Numbered from the stretch's first letter, positions 36,084 to 45,792 are shown. The stretch is DNA of 64,000 nucleotides from Pseudomonas lurida (GCF_013522705.1 NZ_JAAMRE010000003.1:62001-126000); one strand, 5' to 3'. Notes: generated from the letters alone by a model not told the origin. A program made the numbers and translations.

Positions 36084-37133
36084 TTAGGGCAAACCATTCT
36101 GTGCCACACTTTCACCTGCGACAGTCAACACAATCCGGAATTTGGCTTCACCAGACTTCAACTTCTGAAAGGCCTCATTGGCTTGTTCGAGTGGCATGAC
36201 CTCGATTCTCGGACGTACATCCGTGAGCACGCTGAAATCCAAGGTGCGCTCATTTTCGTAGGGTGTGCCTGTGAGGGATCCGCACACACTGCGTTCGCCG
36301 ACGACTAACTGTCCAGACGACACGGGCAGGGGTGACTTGTGTGCTCCAAGCAGAATCAACCTTCCTTGAGGTGCCAATCCGCCCATCACCGCAGACACGG
36401 CGTCGGGATGACCGACGGTGCTGACGATGGCCTGAGCACCGCCCAAGCTGTTGAGCGTTGCTGCAGCATCTTCGTTATTGGTGTCGATATAGAGATGCGC
36501 CCCCAATGCCAGCGCATCATCTGCAATGTCTTGACCTCGGCCCACGGCGATGACTCTAAAACCCATGCGGCGCGCATACTGGAGCGCCATGTGTCCGAGG
36601 CCTCCTATACCAAGAATGGCCACGGTGTCACCCGCGTTGGCACCACATTTTTTTAGGGCATTGAAGGTCGCTATACCTGCGCAGAGGAGCGGGGCGGCCT
36701 CCACTGCGTCGAGCTCGTCGGGGATCGACACCAGTCCGCTGCTGCGAGCGATCATCAGCTCGGCATAGCCACCGTCACAGGTAGCACCAACGAAATGTTG
36801 GTTAGGGCAAAGTTGAAAGTTGCCCTGACGGCATTGGGGGCACTCGTTACAGTGTCCGCCGAGTCGGCCCACCCCTACGCGTTGGCCAATCTTCCAGATG
36901 GAAGAGGTGTGAGCGCCGAGCGCCTTTATACGGCCAACCACCTCATGACCTGGTACCCGTGGTGGTTGCAGCGTTGGATCTGCACCTTCGATGTCGCTTA
37001 TGTCGGCACCACAGATGCCGCACGCTTCGACTTCAATCAATACCTCTCCGGTACATGGAGTAGGTATCGGGCGATCCACCATTTCGAGGACTCCAGGCCG
37101 GGTCACTTGCATTGCTTGGTAAGTATTTTTCAT
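36084..37133 (-). CDS. Zinc-dependent alcohol dehydrogenase (MDR family)
   Basis: The 349-residue enzyme has the catalytic-zinc site CGICGADISD and GHEVVG, the structural-zinc lobe CNECPQCRQGNFQLC, and an NAD(P) motif in GIGGLGHMALQYA. This is a complete AdhP/YahK-like medium-chain dehydrogenase acting on alcohols or aldehydes in the cytoplasm. TAGGACACAAG precedes the ATG. It is in the block B operon, where an oxidoreductase for an aldehyde intermediate would fit. Confidence 0.9.
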   Translation of the reverse strand: MKNTYQAMQVTRPGVLEMVDRPIPTPCTGEVLIEVEACGICGADISDIEGADPTLQPPRVPGHEVVGRIKALGAHTSSIWKIGQRVGVGRLGGHCNECPQCRQGNFQLCPNQHFVGATCDGGYAELMIARSSGLVSIPDELDAVEAAPLLCAGIATFNALKKCGANAGDTVAILGIGGLGHMALQYARRMGFRVIAVGRGQDIADDALALGAHLYIDTNNEDAAATLNSLGGAQAIVSTVGHPDAVSAVMGGLAPQGRLILLGAHKSPLPVSSGQLVVGERSVCGSLTGTPYENERTLDFSVLTDVRPRIEVMPLEQANEAFQKLKSGEAKFRIVLTVAGESVAQNGLP

Positions 37134-37192
37134 GGTCTTGTGTCCTATGGTTAGGTCAGATTTGACGTGAGTGGGTTCAGCGCTTCATCGAT

Positions 37193-37945
37193 TCAAAGCT
37201 GGGCGAAGCCCCCGTCAACAACAATCTCCGCACCCAACATGTAGCGCGATTCATCGCTGGCAAGAAACAGCACGGCTTGGGCAATCTCGTGTGGATCCCC
37301 CAACCGGCGAGCAGGAATTCGAAGCGCCATTTGCCGCTTTGTCTCGGCCAATCGTTCAGGCGTGGCACCTTCCAATTCGAAGATTGGCGTGTCTACTGCA
37401 CCAGGGCTTACGGCGTTGACGCGAATTTTTCGATCCATTAATTCGCATGACCACGAACGAGCAAATGAGCGTACGGCTGACTTGGTCGCGGCCAAGGCAG
37501 AGAAACCACCCATGCCGACCGCGTTTAGCCAGGCGGAGTTGAGTACGACTGAGGCGCCGTCACGCAGCACAGGTGTAATGGCTTGCATGGAGAAGAACAG
37601 ACCTTTGACGTTGACGGCCATAAGCTCGTCAAAGCGAGCCTCTTCGGTAGTGAGCAGGGGTGTGGAGAACGCCACGCCAGCATTGCCGAAGAAAATGTCC
37701 AAACCACCTTCACCAAACGTCTCGGCAACTTTTCGAGCCATGCGTTGCATATCATTGAGGCTGCGTACATCGGCCTGAATCGTTGTCACTGCGCCGCCCA
37801 GTTCTGCACCAACCTGTTTGAGACGTTCTGCGTCTCGGCCAGTAATGACCACTCGGGCTCCTTCTTCGACAAACAGCTGTGCAGTCGCCAGACCAATGCC
37901 ACTGGTTGCGCCAGTGATCAAAGCAGTTTTGCCTCGTAGTCTCAT
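37193..37945 (-). CDS. SDR-family protein lacking the catalytic Tyr
   Basis: The ATG at 37945 behind GAGGAAC gives 250 residues. The Rossmann motif TGATSGIG, NAG at 88-90, Ser137 (LNSAW) and Lys155 are in place. The catalytic Tyr expected at 151 is Leu: the stretch reads FSALAATKSAVRSF and the codon at 37495-37493 is TTG. This suggests loss of standard oxidoreductase chemistry or a different role. The gene lies between the hydrolase-OsmC and alcohol dehydrogenase genes, 10 bp after the former. Confidence 0.85.
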   Translation of the reverse strand: MRLRGKTALITGATSGIGLATAQLFVEEGARVVITGRDAERLKQVGAELGGAVTTIQADVRSLNDMQRMARKVAETFGEGGLDIFFGNAGVAFSTPLLTTEEARFDELMAVNVKGLFFSMQAITPVLRDGASVVLNSAWLNAVGMGGFSALAATKSAVRSFARSWSCELMDRKIRVNAVSPGAVDTPIFELEGATPERLAETKRQMALRIPARRLGDPHEIAQAVLFLASDESRYMLGAEIVVDGGFAQL

Positions 37946-37955
37946 GTTCAGTTCC

Positions 37956-39197
37956 TCAGGAGATCGGCTTAATGAGGGGCTCTTCGTCATCCACTAAAGC
38001 GTCGCTCTCAACTAGAGAAGTGCTGACATCTGAACCGCGAACGAGCGTCATATCGACGGGGCATCTATCGGCGATGGCCAGAAGCTTTCGGCGCTGCTCA
38101 TCGTCGAGAGGCCCGTTCAAAGTGATCGAACGAGTGAAAAGATCCGCAGGTGACTGGTCGTTTCGCTTGGCGTGCATGACGTGGGCACTGGCACGTTGGA
38201 GCGGAATTCCTTTGCGGCGGGCATACATGCGCATGGTCATAACCGTACATGCCGCCAAACCTGCAGAAACGAGCTCATAGGGTGACAGTCCGCTTGCGAG
38301 TCCTCCCACGGATTTCGGTTCATCCGCGAGCAAATGGTGAGCGCCGGTGCTCAATCTGAGCTGGAACAATCCCGCTCCTGTCTCCTCTGCAGTTACACCT
38401 TCGCCCGTAGAGATATCGGCGATGTCATCGACCAACTTGGGCAGGTAGCGGGCGGCCCAAGCAGCGATTACTGATGCTGCATAGTCCGAGTCAGCCCGGC
38501 GTGTTAGCAGATGGTTGGCATCGTCCAGCGAAACAAAACTCTTAGGGTGGCGCGCCGCCAGGAAGATCCTTGAAGCGTTGTTGATTCCGACCACATTGTC
38601 GCCAGGAGCATGCAAGACCAACAATGGCTTGCCCATCTGGGCAATACGCTCTTCGAGATTCTGCTGTCGAGCGTCGTCTACGAATGATTTGCGTACTGTG
38701 AAAGGGCGACCACCCAGTAGAAGTTGCGCTTCGCCCTCTGTCTCGATCTGCGCGAGAGCGTCATTGTCGAACTGATGAAGGATATGTTTCACATCGGCAG
38801 GAGCACCGATGGTTGCCACTGCTTGCACGGAGGGCATTTCGGCGGCGGCACTCAACGCTGCCGCCCCACCCAAACTGTGGCCAATCAGTAATGAAGGAGG
38901 ATGGCCTGCTTCAGTCATAGCGCGGCCTGCGGCGATGAGATCACCCACATCAGCGGCGAAAGTTGAGTCAGCGAATTCTCCTTCGCTACCCCCGAGTCCT
39001 GCGAAGTCAAAACGCAGTACACCAATCCCGTTCAGTGCAAGGGCTCGTGCAATCCGCGCTGCCGCGAGGCTTTCCTTTCCACAAGTGAAACAATGGGCAA
39101 AAATAGCCCACCCACGAGGTGTGGTCTGTGGACGCTCAATTCGTCCAGACAGCACTGTTCCAAGTGCTCCGTGAAAGTCAAAACGTTGATCTGGCAT
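37956..39197 (-). CDS. Alpha/beta hydrolase-OsmC fusion
   Basis: The 413-residue protein joins an N-terminal hydrolase (nucleophile in LIGHSLGGAAAL, His in DDANHLL) to a C-terminal OsmC domain. The OsmC part has both redox cysteines, in GLAACTVMTMRMYAR and DRCPVDMTLVRG. OsmC domains reduce organic peroxides through these two Cys. The fusion is a known bifunctional family, but its combined substrate is not established. GAGGAAGAGA precedes the ATG. Confidence 0.9.
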   Translation of the reverse strand: MPDQRFDFHGALGTVLSGRIERPQTTPRGWAIFAHCFTCGKESLAAARIARALALNGIGVLRFDFAGLGGSEGEFADSTFAADVGDLIAAGRAMTEAGHPPSLLIGHSLGGAAALSAAAEMPSVQAVATIGAPADVKHILHQFDNDALAQIETEGEAQLLLGGRPFTVRKSFVDDARQQNLEERIAQMGKPLLVLHAPGDNVVGINNASRIFLAARHPKSFVSLDDANHLLTRRADSDYAASVIAAWAARYLPKLVDDIADISTGEGVTAEETGAGLFQLRLSTGAHHLLADEPKSVGGLASGLSPYELVSAGLAACTVMTMRMYARRKGIPLQRASAHVMHAKRNDQSPADLFTRSITLNGPLDDEQRRKLLAIADRCPVDMTLVRGSDVSTSLVESDALVDDEEPLIKPIS

Positions 39198-39230
39198 GTT
39201 CTCTTCCTCAACGAATGGGGGGGTATTCGT

Positions 39231-40346
39231 TTAGTCCGGCAATGGCGATAAGGCCCGAATTGCCAGCGACGTGGCCTCAATGGCACCGGCAACGTATCCA
39301 GGGAACTGTGGTGACCATTCACTGGCGATGCCGGTCAGTCGCCCCTTCCAAATCCCTGAACTCGCCGCAGCTTGGGGAGTATTTGTGGGATGGCCAGCCG
39401 AGCTAAGATCAGCTTCGGTAGAGGTCAAAGGATCCTGCGCCCAGTCCTTGATGAAGTCAGCGCGTGGTTCCGCTGCCTGTGATCCAAAGAGACGTACGAG
39501 TTGTGCATGGCAGTGTTCGCGCAGCACATCCTCGGGAACCGCTTTACGGACGTACGCCGGTACACCGAAGAAGCCAAATAGCGCCGCGCTGTCATCAGGC
39601 ATGGACGCATCGTGTATTTCGCCCAATGGGCCTCGCGCGCTCCGCGCTGCACCGGACAGCCCCTGCTCCCGCCAGAATGGTCTGTCGTAGATCGCAAGGT
39701 ATTTGGCATGAGGCGCCATCCAAGTGGCAGTGTCTCGCCACTGTCGAGCCAGCTCGGTTGGCAATGCTGGCTCGAACTTGATGTTGCGCTCTACGAGACG
39801 CGGAGGCATTGCCAGCAAGACTTGTTCTGCGCACCAGGTCGTGAGGTTTCCGGCAGAGTCTGTGCTATCAATTTCTACATTGGCCGGTGTGGCGCGAATC
39901 GAGAGGACGGTCTGATCGGTAAGCGTTCGTTTTGAGTCCAGCGCTCGGCTCAGTGCGTCTATGAGTGCCGACATGCCACCTTTCAAGCGAATAGAGGCCG
40001 GTGAGCTGGCATAGCCACGCATGCGTGCCGGCGAATCACTCGACGCGCGTTCCATCATCATGTCGCCAGTGTCGAACTGCTCGAAGTATTCCAGGCCTAG
40101 CTGCACAATCAGTTGATGCAGTTCAATCTGGAAGTCGGGCCAGAACCAAGTGGGCCCTAAATCAAATCGATCAAAGGTATTTGTCGACGCCCGGTCGTGG
40201 GGCGCTCTGACTGATGCGATTCGGCCTCCGAGCACATCACGCGCCTCCAGAAGCATGTAATCCTGGCGACCCTGACGTTCAAGTAGGTAAGCGGCATACA
40301 GGCCGCTCAAGCCTGCTCCGACGATGACAGTGCGTACGTGTCGCAT
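39231..40346 (-). CDS. FAD-dependent amine oxidase-like protein
   Basis: The 371-residue protein starts with an ADP-binding motif (VIVGAGLSGLYAAYLLERQG, Glu at LLEARDVLGGR) and ends with the family's C-terminal FAD region (WSPQFPGYVAGAIEA). It fits the flavin monoamine oxidase family, somewhat short compared with 420-450 residues. The usual covalent-FAD Cys is not evident. It starts directly after the cupin gene stop, so the two are coupled. The substrate is unknown. Confidence 0.82.
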   Translation of the reverse strand: MRHVRTVIVGAGLSGLYAAYLLERQGRQDYMLLEARDVLGGRIASVRAPHDRASTNTFDRFDLGPTWFWPDFQIELHQLIVQLGLEYFEQFDTGDMMMERASSDSPARMRGYASSPASIRLKGGMSALIDALSRALDSKRTLTDQTVLSIRATPANVEIDSTDSAGNLTTWCAEQVLLAMPPRLVERNIKFEPALPTELARQWRDTATWMAPHAKYLAIYDRPFWREQGLSGAARSARGPLGEIHDASMPDDSAALFGFFGVPAYVRKAVPEDVLREHCHAQLVRLFGSQAAEPRADFIKDWAQDPLTSTEADLSSAGHPTNTPQAAASSGIWKGRLTGIASEWSPQFPGYVAGAIEATSLAIRALSPLPD

Positions 40347-41015
40347 TTAGACCTCTGCCGTCAGGTCGGCCAGATGGCCTGTCTTGAGATAGACGGTGGC
40401 ACCCTGTTCGCCGGCGATAATAGGGGGGATTTCTCCAGCGGGTGTGCGCACCCAGCTACCAGAGGTAAAAGAGCGCTCACTCACAACCACTTCACCTTCC
40501 AGCACCAACAACTCCGCGCCTTGTACGGGCGTTGAGAGGAGCGCTTCAGATGCAGGCAGTCGAATTAAACAGACTTCCTCAGATTGGTCTGAGAACAAGG
40601 GGCAGATCTCACGATCACCGTGACGGAGCCAATTGTTTGGGTCGCTGGTGTCAATCCGCACGTGTTGGGCTTCGTCGTCGCGCATTTGCTGAAGTTTGAC
40701 GAAGATAGTCGCGCCCTCACAGCTGGAGGGGCGGTGTCCAGAGCCGGGTGGGTTACGCAGATACCAGCCAGCGGGATAATCTTCGTCGTCCTCAGAAAAA
40801 GTACCGGCCAACACAAGGATCTCCTCACCGCCTGGGTGCATGTGGTGTGGGAAGTACGAATCGGGTGCATACCGCACTATGCTGGTTGCACGGGCTTTTT
40901 CTGCTCCCACGCGATCCAGCATCACGCGCTCTACACCACTTTGAGGTGAAGAGACCCATTCATACTTGTGGGACGCCACGAATGCGCGGCGTGAGAAATC
41001 TGAGTTGATCAGCAT
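40347..41015 (-). CDS. Double-cupin protein (ChrR-like)
   Basis: The 222-residue protein has two cupin halves. The first keeps metal ligands in YFPHHMHPGGEEILVLAGTF; the second (AELLVLEGEVVVSERSF) lacks an obvious His set. The first half resembles the ChrR cupin-like domain seen in anti-sigma factors that respond to singlet oxygen and peroxides, but no zinc-binding anti-sigma domain is present. It is probably a metal-dependent enzyme or sensor in the block B operon. Confidence 0.78.
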   Translation of the reverse strand: MLINSDFSRRAFVASHKYEWVSSPQSGVERVMLDRVGAEKARATSIVRYAPDSYFPHHMHPGGEEILVLAGTFSEDDEDYPAGWYLRNPPGSGHRPSSCEGATIFVKLQQMRDDEAQHVRIDTSDPNNWLRHGDREICPLFSDQSEEVCLIRLPASEALLSTPVQGAELLVLEGEVVVSERSFTSGSWVRTPAGEIPPIIAGEQGATVYLKTGHLADLTAEV

Positions 41016-41077
41016 GACGACTTTCCAAATAACGCGCTGACAGGTGCCCTAGGGAAGCGGGCACCTGTCACTGCGAC

Positions 41078-41422
41078 TTATGCTTTCGGGAGCTGTTGGT
41101 ATGTCTCGATGACACGCGCCGAGTAGGTGAGCGCAGCACCGGCATTGAGGGCGATTGCAACACCCAATGCTTCGGAGATTTCTTCCAGCGTTGCGCCGGC
41201 TTCGACAGCCTTTTTAGTATGCACAGAGATGCATCCATCGCAGCGCGTGGTAACGGCCACGGCGAGGGCGATCATTTCGTGAAACTTGGCTTCCAAATGA
41301 CCTGTCTTGGCAGCAGCGTTGTCGATAGTCATCAGGCCGCGCATAACGTCGGGGCTCTGTTTTGCGTAATCGCCTACGCGTTCCAGAAGGGTTTCACGGT
41401 AAGCGTTCCAGTCTTGCATCAT
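41078..41422 (-). CDS. AhpD-like carboxymuconolactone decarboxylase-family protein
   Basis: The 114-residue all-helical protein carries AVAVTTRCDGCISVHTKKAV, with the CxxC and nearby His of AhpD-type alkyl-hydroperoxide reductases (Cys near 60 and 63). It probably acts as a small thiol peroxidase or reductase rather than a decarboxylase. It is a clear paralog of the protein at 45793-46125, sharing the MQDW start and the EALGVAI...NAGAAL stretch. Confidence 0.87.
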   Translation of the reverse strand: MMQDWNAYRETLLERVGDYAKQSPDVMRGLMTIDNAAAKTGHLEAKFHEMIALAVAVTTRCDGCISVHTKKAVEAGATLEEISEALGVAIALNAGAALTYSARVIETYQQLPKA

Positions 41423-41480
41423 GACGGTATTCCTCTTGAAAATTTGGGCATGCGTCGCCTTGCTGCGCTTATAACGCGGC

Positions 41481-41762
41481 TTAGGCGGCTAGGTAGATGC
41501 GCACATCGGGTGCGGCATCGAGCAGTGGTTTCAGAGCTTCGACGACGTCCGCCGTGAACAGCTCGCTTTGCAGGTAGGCGCGTGCGTTTTCTGTGGTGTC
41601 AAAGCCGTGCAGCACTTGCACATCCTCATCGCGTACAAGCAGCTCTTTGGACTGCGCACCCTTGATGGTTTCGAGGAAGGGCGCCTTGTACGTCTGGTAG
41701 ATGCCGGCGGCTTCAGGACGTTTGGCAGCGGCAATCTTGAGGTTGATTTGCAGATAGACCAT
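41481..41762 (-). CDS. Small dimeric alpha-beta barrel (ABM-like) protein
   Basis: The ATG at 41762 lies 8 nt after AAGGAG and gives 93 residues; an ATG at 41768 is too close. The pattern of strand (VYLQINLKI), helix, strand (VLHGFDT), helix and strand (VRIYLA) fits an antibiotic-biosynthesis-monooxygenase or stress-responsive barrel fold. No catalytic residues are assigned. It sits between the block B SDR and AhpD-like genes. Confidence 0.7.
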   Translation of the reverse strand: MVYLQINLKIAAAKRPEAAGIYQTYKAPFLETIKGAQSKELLVRDEDVQVLHGFDTTENARAYLQSELFTADVVEALKPLLDAAPDVRIYLAA

Positions 41763-41826
41763 ATGCATTTCTCCTTACCAGGTGGTGCAGCAATGTAGGC
41801 AGGCACGAGTGCCTGCCCGAGGTGTA

Positions 41827-42600
41827 TCAGTTGCGGCCAGCCATCACGCCGCCATCGACATCCCAAATCGCGCCAGTGACCCAGCCTGCTTTATCTGAAA
41901 GCAGGAAGGAGACGACTTCGGCTACGTCCTGTGGAGTGCCGACACGACCGATTGGGTGAAAACTGTTGAAACCTTGCAGTGCGCTATGAACTTCAGCTTT
42001 AGGAATAAAGCCTTCGTAGATCGGGGTTTGTACGACCGCAGGGGAGACCGCATTGACGCGAATTTGCTTGGGAGCCAATTCCATCGCCAGATGTTGGGTC
42101 AGCGAGTGCAGACCGGCCTTGGCCATCGAATAGGCCGACGACGGAGTGGCCGCAATGGCTTGTTTGGCCCACATCGAACCGATGTTGACGATCGCACCTG
42201 GCTTGCTCTTGGCGACCAGATTGGCGGCTACTTTCTGAGTGATGAAGAAGAACGCTTTGTTCAGCTTCATGTACTGGTCGTAATCTGCACCCTCGTGTTC
42301 CAGAAATGGTTTAGGGAAGAAAACGCCAGCCGCGTTCACCAGCAGATCGACATCTGCATGCTGCTCATCAATGGCTTTGAGCAATGCATTCAAACCCTCG
42401 CTGCTGGATAGGTCAGCAGTCACCGCCCATACCTGACCCAATTTCGCCAGCTCCTGGCGCGCCGCTTCGGTCTTATCCGGGCGGTTGCCTACAATTACAG
42501 CGCTACCACCGCCAGCCAGCACCATGCGTGCCGATTCCAGACCCATGCCGCTGGTGCCACCGACGACCAACAGTTTTTTGCCTTTGAATTCAATGCTCAT
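41827..42600 (-). CDS. SDR-family oxidoreductase
   Basis: The ATG at 42600 gives 257 residues starting [20 protein letters not shown]. The cofactor motif GGTSGMG, NAAG, the catalytic Ser (NIGSMW) and Tyr-Lys ([13 protein letters not shown]) are all present. It is closely similar to the SDR at 51787-52559 along its whole length and serves as the intact comparison for that broken gene. It is the first gene of the block B operon, divergent from a LysR gene. Confidence 0.9.
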   Translation of the reverse strand: MSIEFKGKKLLVVGGTSGMGLESARMVLAGGGSAVIVGNRPDKTEAARQELAKLGQVWAVTADLSSSEGLNALLKAIDEQHADVDLLVNAAGVFFPKPFLEHEGADYDQYMKLNKAFFFITQKVAANLVAKSKPGAIVNIGSMWAKQAIAATPSSAYSMAKAGLHSLTQHLAMELAPKQIRVNAVSPAVVQTPIYEGFIPKAEVHSALQGFNSFHPIGRVGTPQDVAEVVSFLLSDKAGWVTGAIWDVDGGVMAGRN

Positions 42601-42691
42601 CTTGAAAACCTCGATTTTCGCCCGTCGACGACAGGACTCAGTAAAAGAAAAAATATCTCGGAGCATCCAGCTCACGCCCTTGCGCTAAACT

Positions 42692-42708
42692 GCACGTAGC
42701 ACTCGTGC
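42692..42708. promoter_or_regulatory. Candidate operator of the block B operon
   Basis: GCACG-N7-CGTGC is a 5-bp inverted repeat in the 285-bp gap between the divergent SDR and LysR genes, about 92 bases before the SDR start. Short arms keep confidence low. Confidence 0.35.
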
Positions 42709-42885
42709 GTCCATTTACTGCTTCATCGATGGATGCGCTTGTCTGACAGATTCATTACGTCAGCAAGGCGCATTTCCTGAGCAGAGACTTTGCTCCGGCT
42801 TCGATATGGGATGGATTCTTCTCTGATTTGCATACGCCGACAAACGAGATAAAGTGTTCCTTTTTGAAAGAAATTCTTTACCGAT

Positions 42886-43797
42886 ATGAAATCGCCCGTT
42901 CACCTGAATGCCCTACGCGCCTTTGAAGCCAGCGCCCGCCATCAAAGCTTTTCAGCGGCAGCGGCGGAGTTGAATGTCACACCCGCGGCAGTCGGACAGC
43001 TCGTACGCACCTTGGAGGATTGGCTGGGTGCACCACTGTTTCTGCGCAGTAGCAGTGGACGCGTGCGGTTAATACCTACTGAAACTGCTGAGCGTGCGCT
43101 GCCGGATATTCGGGCCGGCTTCGACAGGTTGGTTCTCGGCATGGAGAGACTTCAGGAGGCATCCCCTTCAGGCGTACTCACCGTGGCGATAAGTCCTGCA
43201 TTTGCTGCCAAGTGGCTGCTGCCAAGGATTGAGCACTTTCACAACGCTCGACCTGATACTGATGTAAGACTTGATACCAACCTAAAGCCCGTGGACTTCC
43301 TCGCTCAGCGTATTGATATCGGGGTGCGATACGGCGCAGGTAGTTGGCCAGGCCTGGTGGCAGATAAGCTGATGGGCGAAGAGGTCTACCCTGTATGTTC
43401 ACCAAGACTGCTTAGCGAACATTGGCGTTTGCAAAAGCCAAGCGATCTGGCAAGCGAGACCTTGATTCATGATTTGTCGATGGATAGGCATACGGGCTTC
43501 CCGTCTTGGGAGATGTGGTTGCAGACGGCTGGCATCACCAACACTGCGACACGCGGCATGCAAATCAACAACTCAGCGGCTGTTCTACAGGCTGCAATCG
43601 ACGGTCACGGTGTAGCCCTGGCTCGAAGCGTGATGGCAGCCGATGACCTCGCCGCAGGACGTTTAGTACGTTTGTTCCCGGAGATATCATGCATGTCGCC
43701 ATTGGCTTATTACGTCGTATATCGAGCAGAGTGCTCCAGCTTGCCGAAACTGTCCGCTTTTCGAGACTGGCTATTCGAGGAGGCAGCGTCGAAGTAA
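42886..43797 (+). CDS. LysR-family regulator (GcvA type)
   Basis: The 303-residue protein starts MKSPVHLNALRAFEASARHQ and has the GcvA-like helix-turn-helix (FSAAAAELNVTPAAVGQLV) and the AKWLLPRIEHFH effector-domain motif. It is the same subgroup as the regulator at 15843-16745. Divergent placement makes it the probable regulator of the nine-gene block B operon. Confidence 0.88.
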   Translation: MKSPVHLNALRAFEASARHQSFSAAAAELNVTPAAVGQLVRTLEDWLGAPLFLRSSSGRVRLIPTETAERALPDIRAGFDRLVLGMERLQEASPSGVLTVAISPAFAAKWLLPRIEHFHNARPDTDVRLDTNLKPVDFLAQRIDIGVRYGAGSWPGLVADKLMGEEVYPVCSPRLLSEHWRLQKPSDLASETLIHDLSMDRHTGFPSWEMWLQTAGITNTATRGMQINNSAAVLQAAIDGHGVALARSVMAADDLAAGRLVRLFPEISCMSPLAYYVVYRAECSSLPKLSAFRDWLFEEAASK

Positions 43798-43936
43798 ATG
43801 AGCTGACATTCGGAGCGGCTACCGATAGTCAGCCGCTTGAAGGCGGTGCTCGCCCCGAAGGGCTTTACCACCTAACAGGCTGAACCACATGGCATTGACC
43901 TTCTTGCTGCAAGCAGGCCAGTGCCGAGCAGACCTG

Positions 43937-45130
43937 TTACGTTTGAGGCTGGACGCTTGCTTTAGATGGGCGACGCTGTAGCCAAAGGAGCCCGAACATA
44001 GCCAGCAGCACTGGAACCAGAATTAGACCGGAGACGGTCGTCCAGCCATATGCGTCGAGCAGTCCGCCAGATAGAAATGAACCGAAAACCATAGTGCCGA
44101 ATACAACGAAGTCGTTGATCGCTTGTACGCGCGGCCCGTCTTCTGAGGTGTGGCAGGTCAGCACCAAGGCAGAGGCCCCGAGAAAACCAAAGTTCCAGCC
44201 AACGCCAAGCAATACCAGTGCTAGCCAAAAATGGCCAACGCTCATCCCTAGCATCCCAACCAGTGCAGCCATGCCTATCAGCCCTAGCCCTAATTGGATG
44301 ATCAATGGAGCACCCAAACGGCTGATCAACCTGCCTGTAAAAAAGCTTGGTGCGTACATGGCGATTACATGTAGTTCGATGCCGGTGTTCGAATGCACTC
44401 TGGCAATTCCACACAGTTCCATCGCCAGTGGAGCGGATGTCATCATGAAGTTCATCATCATGTAACTGACAACCCCGCATGCCATAGCGATGACAAAGCG
44501 AGGCTGGCGAAGCACCTCTGCGATGGAGCCAGAAGGCCGGGCCTCACTATGTGCTATCTGCGGGCTGAAGCGAACGCCCCACAGAATCCAGCCCGTCAGC
44601 GCAGCAAGACCAGCGGCCGCGATATACGTCAGTGCATAAGTATGAGGAGAGAGATCCATGGTCGCACTGACCAATTGAGGGCCCAACACGCCAGCGGCGA
44701 CACCACCAGCCAGTACGGTCGACAGCGCTTTGGGACGATCGTCTGAATTGACGCATTCGGCAGCAGCGAAGCGGAAGGTCAGTACAACCGCAGCATAAGC
44801 ACCGCCGAAAAGCATAGCGATGCAAAACAGTATGAACGAACTGACATACAGGGCGTAGGCGGCAAGGAGGCCGACGATAACACCACAGATATTTCCGACG
44901 GCAAACGCAGAATTACGACCGAAGCGGCGGGATATATGGCCTATAGGTAAGGTGGCCAAAGCCATTCCGATGACAAATATTGAGATCGGAAGCGTTGCCA
45001 AGGTCGGACTTGGCGCAAGCATGTTACCGATGATTGCTCCAGTGGCATACACCACCACTGAGTTGGCACCAGATAAAGCCTGGGCAAGTGTGAGGCGCAA
45101 GATGTTCGGATTCATCCGAGAAGCAGACAT
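43937..45130 (-). CDS. MFS transporter (12-helix)
   Basis: The 397-residue membrane protein has about twelve helices with motif A-like LPIGHISRRFGRNSAFAVG after helix 2 and a long charged tail (LQRRPSKASVQPQT). It resembles unnamed MFS permeases of proteobacteria. It is convergent with the LysR gene and stands alone between blocks B and C. Substrate unknown. Confidence 0.83.
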   Translation of the reverse strand: MSASRMNPNILRLTLAQALSGANSVVVYATGAIIGNMLAPSPTLATLPISIFVIGMALATLPIGHISRRFGRNSAFAVGNICGVIVGLLAAYALYVSSFILFCIAMLFGGAYAAVVLTFRFAAAECVNSDDRPKALSTVLAGGVAAGVLGPQLVSATMDLSPHTYALTYIAAAGLAALTGWILWGVRFSPQIAHSEARPSGSIAEVLRQPRFVIAMACGVVSYMMMNFMMTSAPLAMELCGIARVHSNTGIELHVIAMYAPSFFTGRLISRLGAPLIIQLGLGLIGMAALVGMLGMSVGHFWLALVLLGVGWNFGFLGASALVLTCHTSEDGPRVQAINDFVVFGTMVFGSFLSGGLLDAYGWTTVSGLILVPVLLAMFGLLWLQRRPSKASVQPQT

Positions 45131-45792
45131 TTTGAGTTTTCCAAATTACTTTTTTGTGAAGCACCGCCGGCCATAGTTACTAGCTTCGGGGGAAGCGACA
45201 AACCAGAATTTGTGTCTCGGTGCAAAAGAAAAACTTTCTCTGCGGAAGCCGGCCAGTAACTGACATCGGAACCAAACCAGGTCAGGCATCGGCTCTTCAA
45301 TTGAGCCTGCTGCGTGGGTGAAGCGTGGATTCCAATTTTCGTGTGTTCAGTAGGCGAAAGCGCCGACGCCTTTTTTACCTTGCCATGAATGACGTCGAGC
45401 GCACCCGGACGAGAGCAGCATTAGCGCAAAAACAACGGGATCTGCTAGCGCTTTCATAAGACGATCTTGCAGGCGTTTTCTCAGGGCAAATTTCTGAGAA
45501 AATCTACCAAACCATCGCTGGTGTTCGGCCTGATGATTAATTCTGCCAAAAATACCTTCGAATCCATGGATGCGAACTTCCATGGGTATGCAACCAACCC
45601 GTCAGATGAGCCTCCAGCTCGCTGAGCAATATTTCCCACTCGCACTCTACTGCCAAAAGCAGCACGGAACTGCTCATTCGATAGTATTGATATTTATAAT
45701 CACCACAGAGACGTTGAAACCCTACCAACTGGATGGTAGCGTTGTTGAGTGTTTTAGATAAATGCAACCAACACCATCCCTGTGAGAATCCC
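45131..45792. other. Long regulatory gap before block C
   Basis: About 660 bases between the MFS gene and the AhpD-like gene. Minus-strand open stretches here (45347-45583, 45537-45905) have no ribosome site or motif and the second runs into a real gene, so I do not call them. The right end holds an operator-like repeat and must contain the promoter of the kefFC operon. Confidence 0.45.
45722..45739. promoter_or_regulatory. TetR-type operator candidate, site 1 (CTACCA-N6-TGGTAG)
   Basis: A perfect 6-bp inverted repeat with a 6-nt spacer lies about 53 bases before the AhpD-like ATG that opens the operon ending in kefC. A related copy with the same spacing precedes the osmC-sdr-tetR genes at 53239. 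Two TetR genes are in the block. Confidence 0.6.

Noticed and set aside
40347..41015. ChrR anti-sigma factor
   Set aside because: Only the cupin part resembles ChrR; the N-terminal zinc-binding anti-sigma domain and a partner sigma gene are missing.
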